This document shows, in pieces, positions 1 to 9,219 of a stretch of DNA of 64,000 nt (position 1 is its first letter; each line of letters starts with the position of its first letter). The stretch is from an uncultured Paracoccaceae bacterium (GTDB lineage Bacteria; Pseudomonadota; Alphaproteobacteria; Rhodobacterales; Rhodobacteraceae), in NCBI GenBank assembly GCA_947499635.1, contig CANMPD010000011.1:1-64000 (forward strand), read 5' to 3'. A model generated the notes under the pieces. The model was not told where the DNA came from. It saw nothing but the letters and a program-made list of their open reading frames with translations, and did no database searches. The position numbers and the translations under genes were made by a program.

Positions 1-249
1 ACACTGAACGGAGAGCTTGTCGGCCCTGCGTATGACGATAGGCATTACGGCGATTGGGAGATGCGTCACGTCGCTGCAAACGACAATGGTGGCTATACTG
101 CACTATGGGCTGCCGAAAATGGTCAATGGAATGTCTGGCAAATGGATGAAAATGGAGCCAGACTTTCCTACAATGTCATTGAGGCGTCTTCGTTGACCCA
201 GTACGAGGACCAATTCCAGACGGACCTAGATGGCGACGGACTGTTCTAA
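1..249 (+). CDS. C-terminal end of a Trp-rich domain protein (partial)
   Basis: The frame is open from base 1 to a stop at 247-249, so only the last 82 residues are in the window. The visible part has regularly spaced Trp (GDWEMR, ALWAAENGQWNVWQMDENG) and ends with an acidic EDQFQTDLDGDGLF tail. This resembles the Trp-rich C-terminal domain (W_rich_C type) found in tandem at the end of large secreted or surface proteins of cyanobacteria and Rhodobacterales; the DLDGDG segment looks like a calcium-binding loop. Function is unknown. It is convergent with the kinase gene that ends at 428. Confidence 0.6.
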   Translation, partial: TLNGELVGPAYDDRHYGDWEMRHVAANDNGGYTALWAAENGQWNVWQMDENGARLSYNVIEASSLTQYEDQFQTDLDGDGLF

Positions 250-427
250 TTTCCCTTGTTCCATCGCCGTTGCTATCAGGCCAATTGTGGTTTGATTGAG
301 GCAGCGGCGATACGCAAGCATCTATAATATGCGGAACAAAAGATCCAAGAACGGAAATTATGGCAACCCTGACAACGATACGCGAGGGGCTGGAGTAAGC
401 GCAACAAATTCATTCCAAAGAGTGTCG

Positions 428-1849
428 CTAAATTTCTGCCTCTGCCCAGCTTTCGACAAGCGTACGTGCTTTTGCAAATGCCTTGCGAGACTGAGCGAAA
501 TTGTGGTTTGGTGTGAAGTGACGCGTCGGGATGGTCAGGTTGATGGTTTGTCCCGTTGTCTCTTGGGCTAAAAGAGCGGCACCAAGACTTGTTTGCTCGG
601 AAAAATCGGCAAGCTCTACTGTTTTCTGTAAGACATCTGCCAAAAATTGACAAAATCCCGAGCTTTTTGTCAGTCCGCCGTCGATTTTCACTGAAGATTT
701 GATGAGGCATTTGGTTTCTATTTCAGAAAGAACCTCTGCCATGCGCAGCGCAACACCCTCATAAACGGCTTGTGCTAAATCTTGACGTGATGTGGTGAGG
801 GAAAGGCCAAACCACGCAGCTTTGGCGTCTTCATTCCAATGGGGGCATCCGAGACCGGACAGGGCGGGAACGAAGGCCACGCCTTGATCGATCAGAGCTG
901 GTTTTACGAAGGTTTCAAGTTGAGAAAAATCTTGAATAAGGGCGGCATCTTTGGCCCAGTTGACGGCTGAGGCCGCCGTAAAAACACCGCCTTCAAGGGC
1001 ATATTGCGCAGGTTCACCCTGTTTGCGCCATGCAATGGTTGGGGTTGCTGCAGTTGATGTGTCAGGCTTTTGCGATCCAAGTAACGTAAGGGCAAAGGCC
1101 CCAGTGCCGAAGGTGATTTTGGTCTCGCCACGTGAGCGGCATCCATGACCATAGAGCGCAGCTTGCTGATCGACGATACTGCTACCCAAACGTAGCCCAT
1201 CCATTTCCCCAAGCATGCCATTGCAATCTCCAATCTTGGGGAGTGCGGCTAGGGGAACCGAGAAAACCTCACACAAACCTTGGTCCCAGGTGCAATCGTC
1301 AAGGTTCATAAGCGACGTGCGTGAGGCGGTCGCCACATCGGTTTCGCAATGACCAGTCAATACATCGCGGAAAAAGGCATCTGTCGTGCCAAGACGCAAT
1401 CGCCCTGTCGCGAGCAGGTCGTCTGCGTTTTTGACGTTTTGATAACACCACGCGAGTTTCGTAGCTGAGAAGTAAGGAGAGAGGCGCAGGCCACTACGGT
1501 TTTGAACAAAGGGCGCAAGGCCTTGCTCTTCCAACATTTGACATGTCTCTGATGTGCGCGAATCCTGCCAGACAATGATGTTGCTCAGTGGTTGTTTGGT
1601 TTTCGTGTCCCACGCCAGACAGCTTTCGCCTTGGTTCGCGAGCCCCACGATTTCTGCCCCCGCCGACTTGCCTGCTGCTAGGGCTGATTTGATATTGTGC
1701 AGAATTTCTATCGGATCGTGTTCCACCCAAGATGCTTGGGGGTAAATTTGACGGTGTGCCTTGGAATATAGGAGCTGCGGCTCGACGCCTTCAGAAAACA
1801 GATAGGCTGTGGTCGCACTTGTGCTTTGGTCTATGGACAAAACACTCAT
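428..1849 (-). CDS. FGGY-family carbohydrate kinase, glycerol kinase-like
   Basis: 473 residues, a normal length for FGGY kinases, which phosphorylate polyols or sugars with ATP in the cytoplasm. The N-terminal ATPase fold starts VLSIDQSTSATTA, followed by glycerol-kinase-like GLANQGES, a VWQDSRT segment and a SGLRLSPYFSATKLAW segment; the C-terminal half has ITFGTGAF and KIDGGLTKS. The start overlaps the stop of the upstream oxidoreductase gene by 4 bp, so the genes are co-transcribed. With two glp-type FAD oxidoreductases upstream and a divergent DeoR regulator, the likely role is to make a glycerol-3-phosphate-like ester that the oxidoreductases oxidise. The substrate could be glycerol or another short polyol; sequence alone does not decide. 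Confidence 0.82.
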   Translation of the reverse strand: MSVLSIDQSTSATTAYLFSEGVEPQLLYSKAHRQIYPQASWVEHDPIEILHNIKSALAAGKSAGAEIVGLANQGESCLAWDTKTKQPLSNIIVWQDSRTSETCQMLEEQGLAPFVQNRSGLRLSPYFSATKLAWCYQNVKNADDLLATGRLRLGTTDAFFRDVLTGHCETDVATASRTSLMNLDDCTWDQGLCEVFSVPLAALPKIGDCNGMLGEMDGLRLGSSIVDQQAALYGHGCRSRGETKITFGTGAFALTLLGSQKPDTSTAATPTIAWRKQGEPAQYALEGGVFTAASAVNWAKDAALIQDFSQLETFVKPALIDQGVAFVPALSGLGCPHWNEDAKAAWFGLSLTTSRQDLAQAVYEGVALRMAEVLSEIETKCLIKSSVKIDGGLTKSSGFCQFLADVLQKTVELADFSEQTSLGAALLAQETTGQTINLTIPTRHFTPNHNFAQSRKAFAKARTLVESWAEAEI

Positions 1850-3060
1850 GGTAAAGCCTTTGAGGAAAATGGTGATTGGGGCAGGGGGAGCAATATACGA
1901 CGTTCTGGTTTGGATGAAATTCTGTGTGTAGTGGTTCCGATCACAACGTTGCCGGTGTATTTATCTGATAGGCGTAGTTGCAGTTTGTCAAAAGCGACGG
2001 GGGCTTTGGGAGCAGAAGGACTAATTGCCTGCGGCAAAGAAAATTTTATAGCGTGATCAGATCCAGATGCCTGAGCCGAGATATCGACTTGAGTGCGCGG
2101 CGGCAAATTGCCTTGCAAGCCTGCCACAATACAGTGCGCAACTTTACGTCCTTCATTCCAGCACCAGCCTGCCGTCTCAACCCCGCGCAGGATATTGCCA
2201 GCACAGAAGTAACCAGGTTCACGCACACGGCCGTATTGGTCAATTTTCGGGCCTAAACTTCCGCTGTCGAGATCGAAGTCACTGCTGCGAAGCAGGGCAT
2301 TTTCAGGACGGAAGCCACCTGTGAAAATGACTCCGTCACATTGGAGGGTATCTGGTCCTGATGGGCCGATAACTGTGACTGCCTCTACCTGCCGTTTTCC
2401 GTGAATCTGAACAATCTGCGTGCTCAAGAACAAGGGCACGCCCATAGCTTTCGGTGTCAGGTAGCATGGAAAGCGGGTCGTGATCCGGGTGTTCGCTTCT
2501 AACATCGCGGCAGGTTTGATGCCGTGTGAACGACAGGTGATCAATGCGGAAAATGAAACAAGCTCGGTGCCCACGATAACAGGGCGCTTAAAGGGCATGT
2601 CATCAGAAAAGGCAGCATAATTTTGTAATGTGGCCGTGTTCATCACGCCTTTGGGTTTGGTGCCGCCGATAAGAAGAGCAGAACGCGAGGTTTCCCGTGC
2701 CCCCATGGCCAACAACACGGCTCGTCCTGTCAGGGTTTGCAGGCCTGCGTTGGACGATACTTCAATCTCACCATCGGGTTTCAGCGCGGTGACGGTTGTC
2801 TCGCAGTGGATGTCGACACCCGCTTTCAATGCATCTTGTGTGAGACGGCGCGCATATGCTGGGCCGAACATCAGCCGGTTCCATTCGCGCATCCCATAAG
2901 GAGAATGCAAACAGTGGCGGGGGATGCCACCTGCGTGTTTCTCACGTTCTACAACCAGCACTGAGCCGACCCCGAGACGTTTCAATTCTATTGCAGCAGA
3001 AAGCCCGGCCGGACCTGAGCCGACAACAATGACATCAAAGTTTAACTGTGTATCAGTCAT
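1846..3060 (-). CDS. NAD(P)/FAD-dependent oxidoreductase of a glp-type cluster
   Basis: 404 residues. It begins with a FAD-binding Rossmann motif (VIVVGSGPAGLSAAIEL), then an ERE segment binding the ribose and a second dinucleotide domain (VLLAMGARE, then a GFRPENALL segment near the end of the fold). It belongs to the pyridine-nucleotide-disulfide-oxidoreductase-like proteins that accompany GlpA/GlpO-type dehydrogenases in three-part glycerol-3-phosphate oxidation clusters. It overlaps the preceding dehydrogenase gene by 8 bp and the following kinase gene by 4 bp. The probable job is passing electrons from the dehydrogenase with the [2Fe-2S] domain to NAD(P) or another acceptor; this is inferred from context. 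No membrane segment is seen. Confidence 0.75.
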   Translation of the reverse strand: MTDTQLNFDVIVVGSGPAGLSAAIELKRLGVGSVLVVEREKHAGGIPRHCLHSPYGMREWNRLMFGPAYARRLTQDALKAGVDIHCETTVTALKPDGEIEVSSNAGLQTLTGRAVLLAMGARETSRSALLIGGTKPKGVMNTATLQNYAAFSDDMPFKRPVIVGTELVSFSALITCRSHGIKPAAMLEANTRITTRFPCYLTPKAMGVPLFLSTQIVQIHGKRQVEAVTVIGPSGPDTLQCDGVIFTGGFRPENALLRSSDFDLDSGSLGPKIDQYGRVREPGYFCAGNILRGVETAGWCWNEGRKVAHCIVAGLQGNLPPRTQVDISAQASGSDHAIKFSLPQAISPSAPKAPVAFDKLQLRLSDKYTGNVVIGTTTHRISSKPERRILLPLPQSPFSSKALP

Positions 3061-4417
3061 GCTCTAGGCCCTTTTGATCCAGTAGGTTTTGGACCGTTTG
3101 TCCGCAGTAAAATCCCTGACAGCGCCCCATGGTCGCACGGGTACGCCGTTTGAAACCGGCAAAGCTTTTAGGGGCGAGGGGATCGTTTAAAACGGCGATT
3201 GCTTCGCGATAGGTGACTTTTTCACAATGGCATAGAATGCCTTGATTGCCGGGGCACTGCCAGTCGCGGGTCTGGTTTTCGGCCAGCATTTCCATTTGTG
3301 GCACGTCAGGATCTTTGAGTGACTGCGTCTCCTGGCCAAGCTCTGCTAGAAGACGCCCGACATGCGCCGCCGTTCCCAAAGCAGAGCTGAGCCCTGTCGA
3401 CCGGATGGCTCCAACAGTCACCATATTGGTCTCGGGGTGGGTTTTGATTTGGTAGTCTTTGTATTCAGAGGCCGGGCGCAGGCCTGCATAGAGGCTGGTC
3501 ACTTCTTCGCGTTCAAGCGCCGGGAGAATTTCCGCACCTTTTGTACGCAGCATTTCAAGCGTGTCGTGGTCGAGATTAGCGGTTTCACGGTCCTCTTGTT
3601 CTTCTGCAGTCGGGCCGACCAAAAGATTACCCCAAATGGTGCGGCAGACAACAATACCTTTAGTCGTTTCGGTAGGGACGGGTAACAAGATATGTTGGGT
3701 CAGACGGGCAGCCATTTTGTCAAACACGACAAATTGGCCCTTGCGCGGGTGGATTTTGAAAGAGCTTTGTCCCAACAACAGCTGATCTAACTTGTCACCA
3801 TAAAGCCCCGCAGCGTTGATCACATAGCTTGCCTGAATATCGCCACGCGGCGTGGTCAGTGTCCAATGTCGACCATCAAACTGTCCCCCAAGAACAGGGC
3901 AGTCGCGTTCGAGATCTGCTCCGTTCAAAAGGGCCTGTAAAAGATAGGCATGCGGTGCAGACCATGGGTCGATCAGACTTTCGCGCGGGACACGAAAACT
4001 GGCTCGCAACGTGGGATTTAGGTTGGGTTCCAGCGCAAAGGTTTCAGTGCGTGACAGGGGGGTAACATCTTCCACGCCGTTTTCATAAGCTTGTTCCATC
4101 AAGGCTGGCAGGCGCGCTTCTTGTTCTTCCGTCCATGCCAAAACCAGAGCACCGCAGCGATCAATGGGCAGGTTCATCTGGCCCCGCAGCGCTTCATACT
4201 CTTTGTAGCCCTCTTGAATGCAGGTCAATTCCAGAGATCCTTGAGGGGCATCAAAGCCGGTGTGCAAAATCGCGCTATTGGCTTTTGAGGCACCATCCAG
4301 AATGTCAGTCGCTTTTTCCAGTACAACCACACGTGCACCACCAAGTGTGAGACGGCGTGCTATTGCACAACCGATTACGCCCGCGCCAACAATTGCAACA
4401 TCGTAAGTTTTAGACAT
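3053..4417 (-). CDS. GlpA-like FAD-dependent glycerol-3-phosphate dehydrogenase with BFD-like [2Fe-2S] domain
   Basis: 454 residues. The N-terminus has the FAD motif VAIVGAGVIGCAIARRL and the DAO-fold DGASKANSAILHTGFDAP segment typical of GlpA/GlpD-type dehydrogenases. Residues from about 395 form a BFD-like iron-sulfur domain with LCHCEKVTYREAI and, further on, GRCQGFYCG, giving the CxC...CxxxxC cysteine pattern. Such proteins oxidise glycerol-3-phosphate or a relative to the keto compound. It is the first gene of a minus-strand operon (dehydrogenase, oxidoreductase, kinase) that is divergent from the deoR-TRAP operon, with about 180 bp between the two starts. The exact substrate is not proven. 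Confidence 0.8.
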   Translation of the reverse strand: MSKTYDVAIVGAGVIGCAIARRLTLGGARVVVLEKATDILDGASKANSAILHTGFDAPQGSLELTCIQEGYKEYEALRGQMNLPIDRCGALVLAWTEEQEARLPALMEQAYENGVEDVTPLSRTETFALEPNLNPTLRASFRVPRESLIDPWSAPHAYLLQALLNGADLERDCPVLGGQFDGRHWTLTTPRGDIQASYVINAAGLYGDKLDQLLLGQSSFKIHPRKGQFVVFDKMAARLTQHILLPVPTETTKGIVVCRTIWGNLLVGPTAEEQEDRETANLDHDTLEMLRTKGAEILPALEREEVTSLYAGLRPASEYKDYQIKTHPETNMVTVGAIRSTGLSSALGTAAHVGRLLAELGQETQSLKDPDVPQMEMLAENQTRDWQCPGNQGILCHCEKVTYREAIAVLNDPLAPKSFAGFKRRTRATMGRCQGFYCGQTVQNLLDQKGLEHD

Positions 4418-4475
4418 TTGAGGCTACCTGCGTCACCGGTGTTATTCCTGATGTTTGCTAAAGTTGCCCTTTTAC

Positions 4476-4499
4476 TGACCGTTAATGCCCATATGGTCA
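4476..4499. promoter_or_regulatory. Candidate operator between divergent glp-type and TRAP operons
   Basis: A TGACC / GGTCA inverted pair with a 14-bp spacer lies in the intergenic region between the two divergent operons, about 60 bp from one start and 100 bp from the other. It sits where a DeoR-family repressor would be expected to bind to control both directions. The arms are short, so this is only a candidate. Confidence 0.25.
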
Positions 4500-4600
4500 A
4501 TATTTATAGTTATAACTACCCATTTGGCTGAAATTTAATTGACAATACCGCTCAACGCTTGTGCAGATGGAGTGGATCTAAGCCATTTCTGAGGTGCGTT

Positions 4601-5365
4601 TTGAAAAAGTCACATCGACGGGAGCAAATTGCTGAACTTGTTTCTCGTGAAGGAGAAGTGGGCGTAGATGCGTTGGCGCTGCGTTTCAGTGTTTCTGTTG
4701 AAACCATACGTCGGGATTTGACAACGCTCGAAGATGAAGGGGTTTTGCGCAAGTTTCATGGTGGTGCGCGCCCTGTGCAACTGCGCCAAAGATTGCATGT
4801 GGAGGAATCTTTTGAGGCCCGAATGGCGCATGAGCGCTACGAAAAAAAGGCATTAACTGAAAAACTGACCCAAGTGGTGATGCCAGGAGAGACCATTTTT
4901 CTTGATACAGGATCCACCACCCAGATCGCCTGTGAGACGCTAAAGAATATAGAGCGGTTAACCGTTATTACCAATTCAATGGCTGTAGCCGATGCTTTGA
5001 CGATCCAAAGCGAAACCAAGGTTTATTTGCTTGGTGGCGCTTATGCGCGAGGTAACAGTCAAACCGTCGGACCGATGGTGATTGAACAAATTGGCCGCTT
5101 TCGTGCAGACCATGCCATTTTGACGCCAACGGGCATTGATGCGAGTGCAGGGGTCACTGATTTCGACCCGGATGAGGCAGAAGTTGCCCGCGCGATGATC
5201 AAAGCTGCACAAAGCGTCTGTTTTTTGACCGTTCCGTCAAAATTTGGACGCCGTGCCGGGTTTCACGTTTGCGATTTGGACGCGGTTCAGACCGTTTTAA
5301 CGGATCGCCCTCCGCCTGCGGATCATCTTCATGCCCTCCAAGTTGCTAAGGTTGCACTCCCTTAA
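4601..5365 (+). CDS. DeoR/GlpR-family transcriptional regulator
   Basis: 254 residues from the TTG at 4601, chosen because a GAGG ribosome-binding sequence lies at 4591-4594 and because the protein then starts LKKSHRREQIAELV, the normal N-terminus of the family; the frame is open further upstream but without family similarity. The winged helix-turn-helix contains VSVETIRRDLTTLEDEGVL, the DeoR signature, and the C-terminal sensor domain has FLDTGSTT and LTPTGIDASAGVTD, a sugar-phosphate-binding fold related to phosphosugar isomerases. It probably represses the flanking polyol-phosphate and TRAP operons and releases DNA on binding a phosphorylated intermediate. It is followed 45 bp later by dctQ. 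Confidence 0.85.
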   Translation: MKKSHRREQIAELVSREGEVGVDALALRFSVSVETIRRDLTTLEDEGVLRKFHGGARPVQLRQRLHVEESFEARMAHERYEKKALTEKLTQVVMPGETIFLDTGSTTQIACETLKNIERLTVITNSMAVADALTIQSETKVYLLGGAYARGNSQTVGPMVIEQIGRFRADHAILTPTGIDASAGVTDFDPDEAEVARAMIKAAQSVCFLTVPSKFGRRAGFHVCDLDAVQTVLTDRPPPADHLHALQVAKVALP

Positions 5366-5410
5366 AGATGCAACACGCTGCCGAAGCGAACTAAAACAGA
5401 CAGGTAAAAC

Positions 5411-5923
5411 ATGCCAAATATCATACAAACTTACGTTAGATGGGTCGACAGACTTTCGGAATATGTTGGTTTGATCGCGATGTATCTCATTTTTCTGATG
5501 GTTGGTATTTTACTGTTGGACGCGATTACCCGTAATGTCATCAATATCCCGTTGCACTGGTGTATCGAGGCCGCACAATTCACGCTGGCCGCATATTATT
5601 TTATGGGCGGTCCTAAAACGATGAAGGACGGCGACCACGTGCGCATGGATTTGCTCTATGAGCGTCTCTCGGCGCGGGGCAAACATAAGATGGATATCGT
5701 GACACTTACCTGTTTGATGTTCTATCTGGTGGTCCTGTTTATCGGGTCTATTTCTTCGTTGAACTATGCCATCGCGACAGGTGAAACCCGATTTTCAATG
5801 TGGAACCCATCCATGATCCCGATCAAGAGCCTGATGGTCGGATGTATTGGGCTGATGATCGCGCAAACCCTTTCAGAATTTTTCAAACACATTGCCGTGC
5901 TGCGTGGGGAGAGCCTGACATGA
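5411..5923 (+). CDS. TRAP transporter small permease (DctQ-type)
   Basis: 170 residues with four hydrophobic segments (near 17-38, 52-68, 94-116 and 132-150), the standard layout of the small membrane subunit of tripartite ATP-independent periplasmic transporters. Conserved features include an AITRNV segment after helix 1 and the MKDGDHVRMD segment between helices 2 and 3. Its stop overlaps the start of the large permease gene (ATGA at 5920-5923). It joins the DctM and DctP proteins to import an organic acid or polyol-derived substrate with sodium or proton symport. Confidence 0.88.
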   Translation: MPNIIQTYVRWVDRLSEYVGLIAMYLIFLMVGILLLDAITRNVINIPLHWCIEAAQFTLAAYYFMGGPKTMKDGDHVRMDLLYERLSARGKHKMDIVTLTCLMFYLVVLFIGSISSLNYAIATGETRFSMWNPSMIPIKSLMVGCIGLMIAQTLSEFFKHIAVLRGESLT

Positions 5924-7260
5924 GCCCTGAACTGATTGCCTTGACGATGTTTGGCACGACGATGCTTCTGCTTTTGACGGGGCAGCGTGTGTTCGGCGCG
6001 ATCGGCTGTGTCGGGGCCGGTATGGTGTTGTTACTATATGGGAATGGCGGGATCGAAATTCCGTTTTCCGCGGCCTTCAAACTGTTCAACTGGTTCCCGA
6101 TGCTTACCCTACCTCTGTTTATTTACATGGGCTATGTGCTCTCGGAGGCAGGTATCGCGGAAGATCTCTACAAGATGCTACACGTCTGGTTTGGCCGGGT
6201 GCGTGGCGGTCTCGCTGTTGGGACAATTTTCCTTATGGTGATCATTTCTGCCATGAACGGTTTATCCGTGGCAGGAATGGCTATCGGGGCGACAATTGCA
6301 CTGCCAGAAATGCTGCGCCGTGGGTATGATAAAGTGTTGATTACGGGGGTTGTGCAGGGCGGGTCTTCTCTGGGAATCCTTGTGCCTCCTTCGATTGTGA
6401 TGGTGCTCTATGGTATGATCGCGCGCCAGCCTGTGTCCCAGCTTTGGCTTGCGGGGGTGATCCCTGGATTGATGATGGCAGCCATGTTTGTTATTTATGT
6501 GCTGCTTCGTGCCAAAGCAAATCCATCGCTTGCGCCGCTGGTATCCGACGAAGAACTGAATATGCCATTCAGCGAAAAGCTCGCACTTTTGCGCGCAGGG
6601 ATTATCCCGTTCCTGATCTTCTTTGCCATGACTGGTCTGTTCATTATGGGTGTCACATCTTTGGTAGAAAGCTCTGCCGTGGGGGCAACCGCGGCAACCT
6701 TGGCTGCCATTTTTAAGGGCCGGTTTTCCTGGAAGATGATGCACGAGATTGCGCGAAAGACCTTGGGGGTGTCGTCGATGTTCTTGTGGCTCATTCTCGC
6801 AGCTCTGGCATTTGGGGCGGTGTTTGATGGGATTGGTGCTGTGCGTGCGATTGAGAACCTATTCATCAACCGTTGGGAGCTTTCGCCGTGGCAAATCATT
6901 ATCATGATGCAGGTCTCATTCGTTGTAATGGGGATGTTTCTGGATGATACGGCCATGCTGGTGATTGTTGCACCGCTTTACATCCCGCTGGTGAAAACAC
7001 TGGATTTGGGGCTGGGCAGTGGTAATACGAACCTGATCTGGTTTGGCGTGCTCTACACTATGACCTGCCAAATCGCTTATATCACTCCGCCATTTGGTTA
7101 TAATTTGTTCTTGATGCGCTCTATGGCGCCTAAGGATATCACTCTTCCCGATATTTACCGCTCAATCTGGCCATTCGTCTTGATGATGACGTTCTCGATT
7201 GCGCTGGTAATGCTGTTCCCTCAAATCGCGCTTTGGTTACCAGAAGCGATGCGGAACTGA
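5920..7260 (+). CDS. TRAP transporter large permease (DctM-type)
   Basis: 446 residues from the ATG at 5920; the frame is open further upstream inside dctQ but the ATGA overlap and the hydrophobic start MSPELIALTMFGTTMLLLL identify the true start. About twelve membrane segments are seen. Family segments include MGYVLSEAGIAEDLYKML, GGSSLGILVPPSIVMVLYG and VVMGMFLDDTAMLVIVAPL, the last holding the DD-containing substrate/sodium region of DctM proteins. It forms the translocation channel of the TRAP system encoded at 5411-8370. Confidence 0.92.
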   Translation: MSPELIALTMFGTTMLLLLTGQRVFGAIGCVGAGMVLLLYGNGGIEIPFSAAFKLFNWFPMLTLPLFIYMGYVLSEAGIAEDLYKMLHVWFGRVRGGLAVGTIFLMVIISAMNGLSVAGMAIGATIALPEMLRRGYDKVLITGVVQGGSSLGILVPPSIVMVLYGMIARQPVSQLWLAGVIPGLMMAAMFVIYVLLRAKANPSLAPLVSDEELNMPFSEKLALLRAGIIPFLIFFAMTGLFIMGVTSLVESSAVGATAATLAAIFKGRFSWKMMHEIARKTLGVSSMFLWLILAALAFGAVFDGIGAVRAIENLFINRWELSPWQIIIMMQVSFVVMGMFLDDTAMLVIVAPLYIPLVKTLDLGLGSGNTNLIWFGVLYTMTCQIAYITPPFGYNLFLMRSMAPKDITLPDIYRSIWPFVLMMTFSIALVMLFPQIALWLPEAMRN

Positions 7261-7296
7261 TCACCTTTCCTTTCAACCAACAGTGAGTCTGCTTCC

Positions 7297-8370
7297 ATGA
7301 CAGATAAAATTATAAAAAGTCCGTCGGAAAAAATTCTGACATCGCGCCGTAAATTCCTGACCTCCTCTGCCGTTGGGGCGGCTGCTACGCTCGCAGCGCC
7401 TGCCGCAATCGCGCAGCAAGGTGCGCTTAAGTGGCGCCTACAAACCTACTCTGGTGCTCCGCTTGGGACGCATGTGATCAAGCCGCAGATTGACGCATTC
7501 AACGAAGCGGCCAATGGCGAAATGGAGATCGAGCTGTACTACGCCGATCAATTGGTTCCGACTGGTGAATTGTTCCGCGCGGTGCAAAACGGCACCTTGG
7601 ACGCTGTGCAATCCGACGAAGCAAGTATGGCCTCGCCTGTAGATATTTCTGTGTTCGGCGGCTATTTTCCATTTGCGACACGCTACTCTCTCGATGTGCC
7701 ATCCTTGTTCAACTACTATGGTTTGAACGAGATCTGGAAAGAGGCCTATGACGAAGTTGACAATGTCACATGGCTTTCCGCGGGGGCTTGGGATCCACTT
7801 CATATCTTCACTAAGGAACCAATCCGCTCGCTTGCAGATATGAAAGGCAAGCGCGTGTTCGGCGTACCAACTGCTGGCCGTTTCCTCTCTCAATACGGTT
7901 TGATCCCTGTGACAGTGCCTTGGGATGACGTCGAGGTCGCCCTGCAAACAGGGGAGCTGGATGGTGTGGCCTGGTGTGGCTTTACAGAAGCCTACGAAGT
8001 TGGCTGGGCTGATATCTGCAAATATGCGTTAACCAACTCTGTAACTGGCGCATGGTTCGGGTCGTATTTCGTGAATACCGAAAGCTGGAACAAAGTCCCA
8101 CCACATCTTCAAGCGCTGTACAAGATGTCCATCGACCAGTCACACTACTATCGCGCGCAATGGTATTGGGGCGGAGAAGCAAAATTGCGTGTCGAAGGCG
8201 AAAAAATGGAACTGACATCTATCCCCCAAGAGGAATGGAATACAGTTGTCTCCGATGCGGATAAATTCTGGGATCAAATCGCAGAGCGCGGTGACCGTCC
8301 AAAGCGTGTTGTAGATGCTTTCAAAAAATATGCGGAAACCATGGAAAAAGCAGGTTACCCTTATCGTTAA
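7297..8370 (+). CDS. TRAP transporter solute-binding protein (DctP-type), Tat-exported
   Basis: 357 residues. The N-terminus has a twin-arginine signal (TSRRKFLTSSAVGAA) and a probable cleavage after AAIAQ. The mature part is a DctP fold: YADQLVPTGELFRAVQNGT, GKRVFGVPTAGRFLSQYG and DDVEVALQTGELDGVAWCG match the ligand-cleft segments of the family. It delivers its ligand to the DctQM permease. Because the operon has a DeoR regulator and lies opposite a glycerol-3-phosphate-type kinase/dehydrogenase set, the ligand may be a polyol or polyol phosphate; this is inference from the neighbourhood. A terminator hairpin follows 12 bp after the stop. Confidence 0.88.
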   Translation: MTDKIIKSPSEKILTSRRKFLTSSAVGAAATLAAPAAIAQQGALKWRLQTYSGAPLGTHVIKPQIDAFNEAANGEMEIELYYADQLVPTGELFRAVQNGTLDAVQSDEASMASPVDISVFGGYFPFATRYSLDVPSLFNYYGLNEIWKEAYDEVDNVTWLSAGAWDPLHIFTKEPIRSLADMKGKRVFGVPTAGRFLSQYGLIPVTVPWDDVEVALQTGELDGVAWCGFTEAYEVGWADICKYALTNSVTGAWFGSYFVNTESWNKVPPHLQALYKMSIDQSHYYRAQWYWGGEAKLRVEGEKMELTSIPQEEWNTVVSDADKFWDQIAERGDRPKRVVDAFKKYAETMEKAGYPYR

Positions 8371-8382
8371 GGGGTGACTTTG

Positions 8383-8424
8383 GCGATCCTTTTGGAACTA
8401 TCCTTTCAAAAGGGTCGCTCTTTT
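8383..8424 (+). terminator. Rho-independent terminator after the TRAP operon
   Basis: A 12-bp stem (GCGATCCTTTTG at 8383-8394 against CAAAAGGGTCGC at 8407-8418, one wobble pair) with a 12-nt loop is followed by a TCTTTT run. It starts 12 bp after the dctP stop and closes the operon. Confidence 0.75.
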
Positions 8425-8642
8425 AGAAGGGTGGAAACGCCAAGATTAGCTCGTTGTGCAATTTTTTACTTCGCCGATATGATTGTGTTTGCCGAGGCCA
8501 GCAGGTCAAAATACGTTGGTTGGGGATGTACTATGTCTATGATCATTTCAGACCATGGTAACATAGACGGCGTCGATCTTGTGACTGCAAACGGCTCCGG
8601 GCCGCTGGAACATCACACCTATAGCGACTGTGTACGCTTGTT

Positions 8643-8685
8643 TACCCACCTTACACGTATAATCTGATTTTTAGATGATCTGAAA
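8643..8685 (+). promoter_or_regulatory. 43-bp promoter/operator-like element, copy A
   Basis: This element matches 49933-49975 at 39 of 43 positions. It contains a TATAAT -10-like hexamer and two copies of an ATAATCTG/ATgATCTG octamer spaced 16 bp start to start. The other copy lies just upstream of an Xre-type regulator gene, so the octamers may be binding sites for such a regulator. No intact gene follows this copy. Confidence 0.4.
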
Positions 8686-8690
8686 GCCTG

Positions 8691-9192
8691 TTGAACAATG
8701 ACAGCACGTCCTTGCAGCCCGAACGCGCCGTGCGGTGTTTTAACGAGGCGTTTGAGGCCTCAGGGCAACCTGCGTTGCCCTATTCTGATGCCGGCACCCA
8801 GACGCCGCATATGACCCGTTTCCTCAAAATCAATGACCCAGTCACACGGTTTGCTATTCCACGGGCGTTTGGCGGGCTGGGGTCGGCTCTGCCTACGATG
8901 GTCGGAGCATGGCGCGCTGATCCGATCGGCTGGATCAAAGGTCTTCACCGGTCAAAAGGGGCACAACCAGTATTTTGGTGTCGATTTCACACCGCCGTGT
9001 GAGCAAGCCATCGCGGAAGCCTTTGATATGAAGGTTGTATTGGTCGAAGCTTTCAGCTGGCGCAAAGGGCCCTGCTTTATTGACGTTCATGTTGAATCCA
9101 TTGCGGATCGCGTTCCGTCGATGTACTCTTGATTGATCAAAAAGGGCGAAGACCCATTGAAACTTGAGGCCGAGGAAATCGCGTTTCTTTAA
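8691..9192 (+). pseudogene. Remnant of a TPP-dependent enzyme gene (acetolactate-synthase-like C-terminus)
   Basis: Two reading frames together give the C-terminal part of a thiamine-pyrophosphate enzyme. The first contains AIPRAFGGLGSALPTMVGAW, like the glycine-rich cofactor-binding region. Near 8940-8960 the reading moves to another frame with KGHNQYFGVDFTPPCEQAIAEAF and CFIDVHVES. A stop at 9130-9132 interrupts a tail that runs on to DPLKLEAEEIAFL, ending at 9192. The N-terminal two thirds are absent. The lesions make it non-functional. It lies directly upstream of the dehydrogenase gene at 9220, so the two may once have formed one catabolic unit. Confidence 0.6.
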
Positions 9193-9219
9193 GACATGAC
9201 GTGTATAGGGAATGTTAAG

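Larger units (their letters stand above)
8371..8690. other. Intergenic stretch before a decayed gene
   Basis: Apart from the terminator at 8383-8424 and the promoter-like element at 8643-8685, I see no gene here. Frames that stay open show no family pattern. The stretch lies between the complete TRAP operon and a decayed TPP-enzyme gene and is probably eroded sequence. Confidence 0.5.

Noticed and set aside
276-710. 144-codon frame overlapping the end of the kinase gene.
   Set aside because: It is a shadow of the FGGY kinase gene, whose protein is a clear full-length family member.
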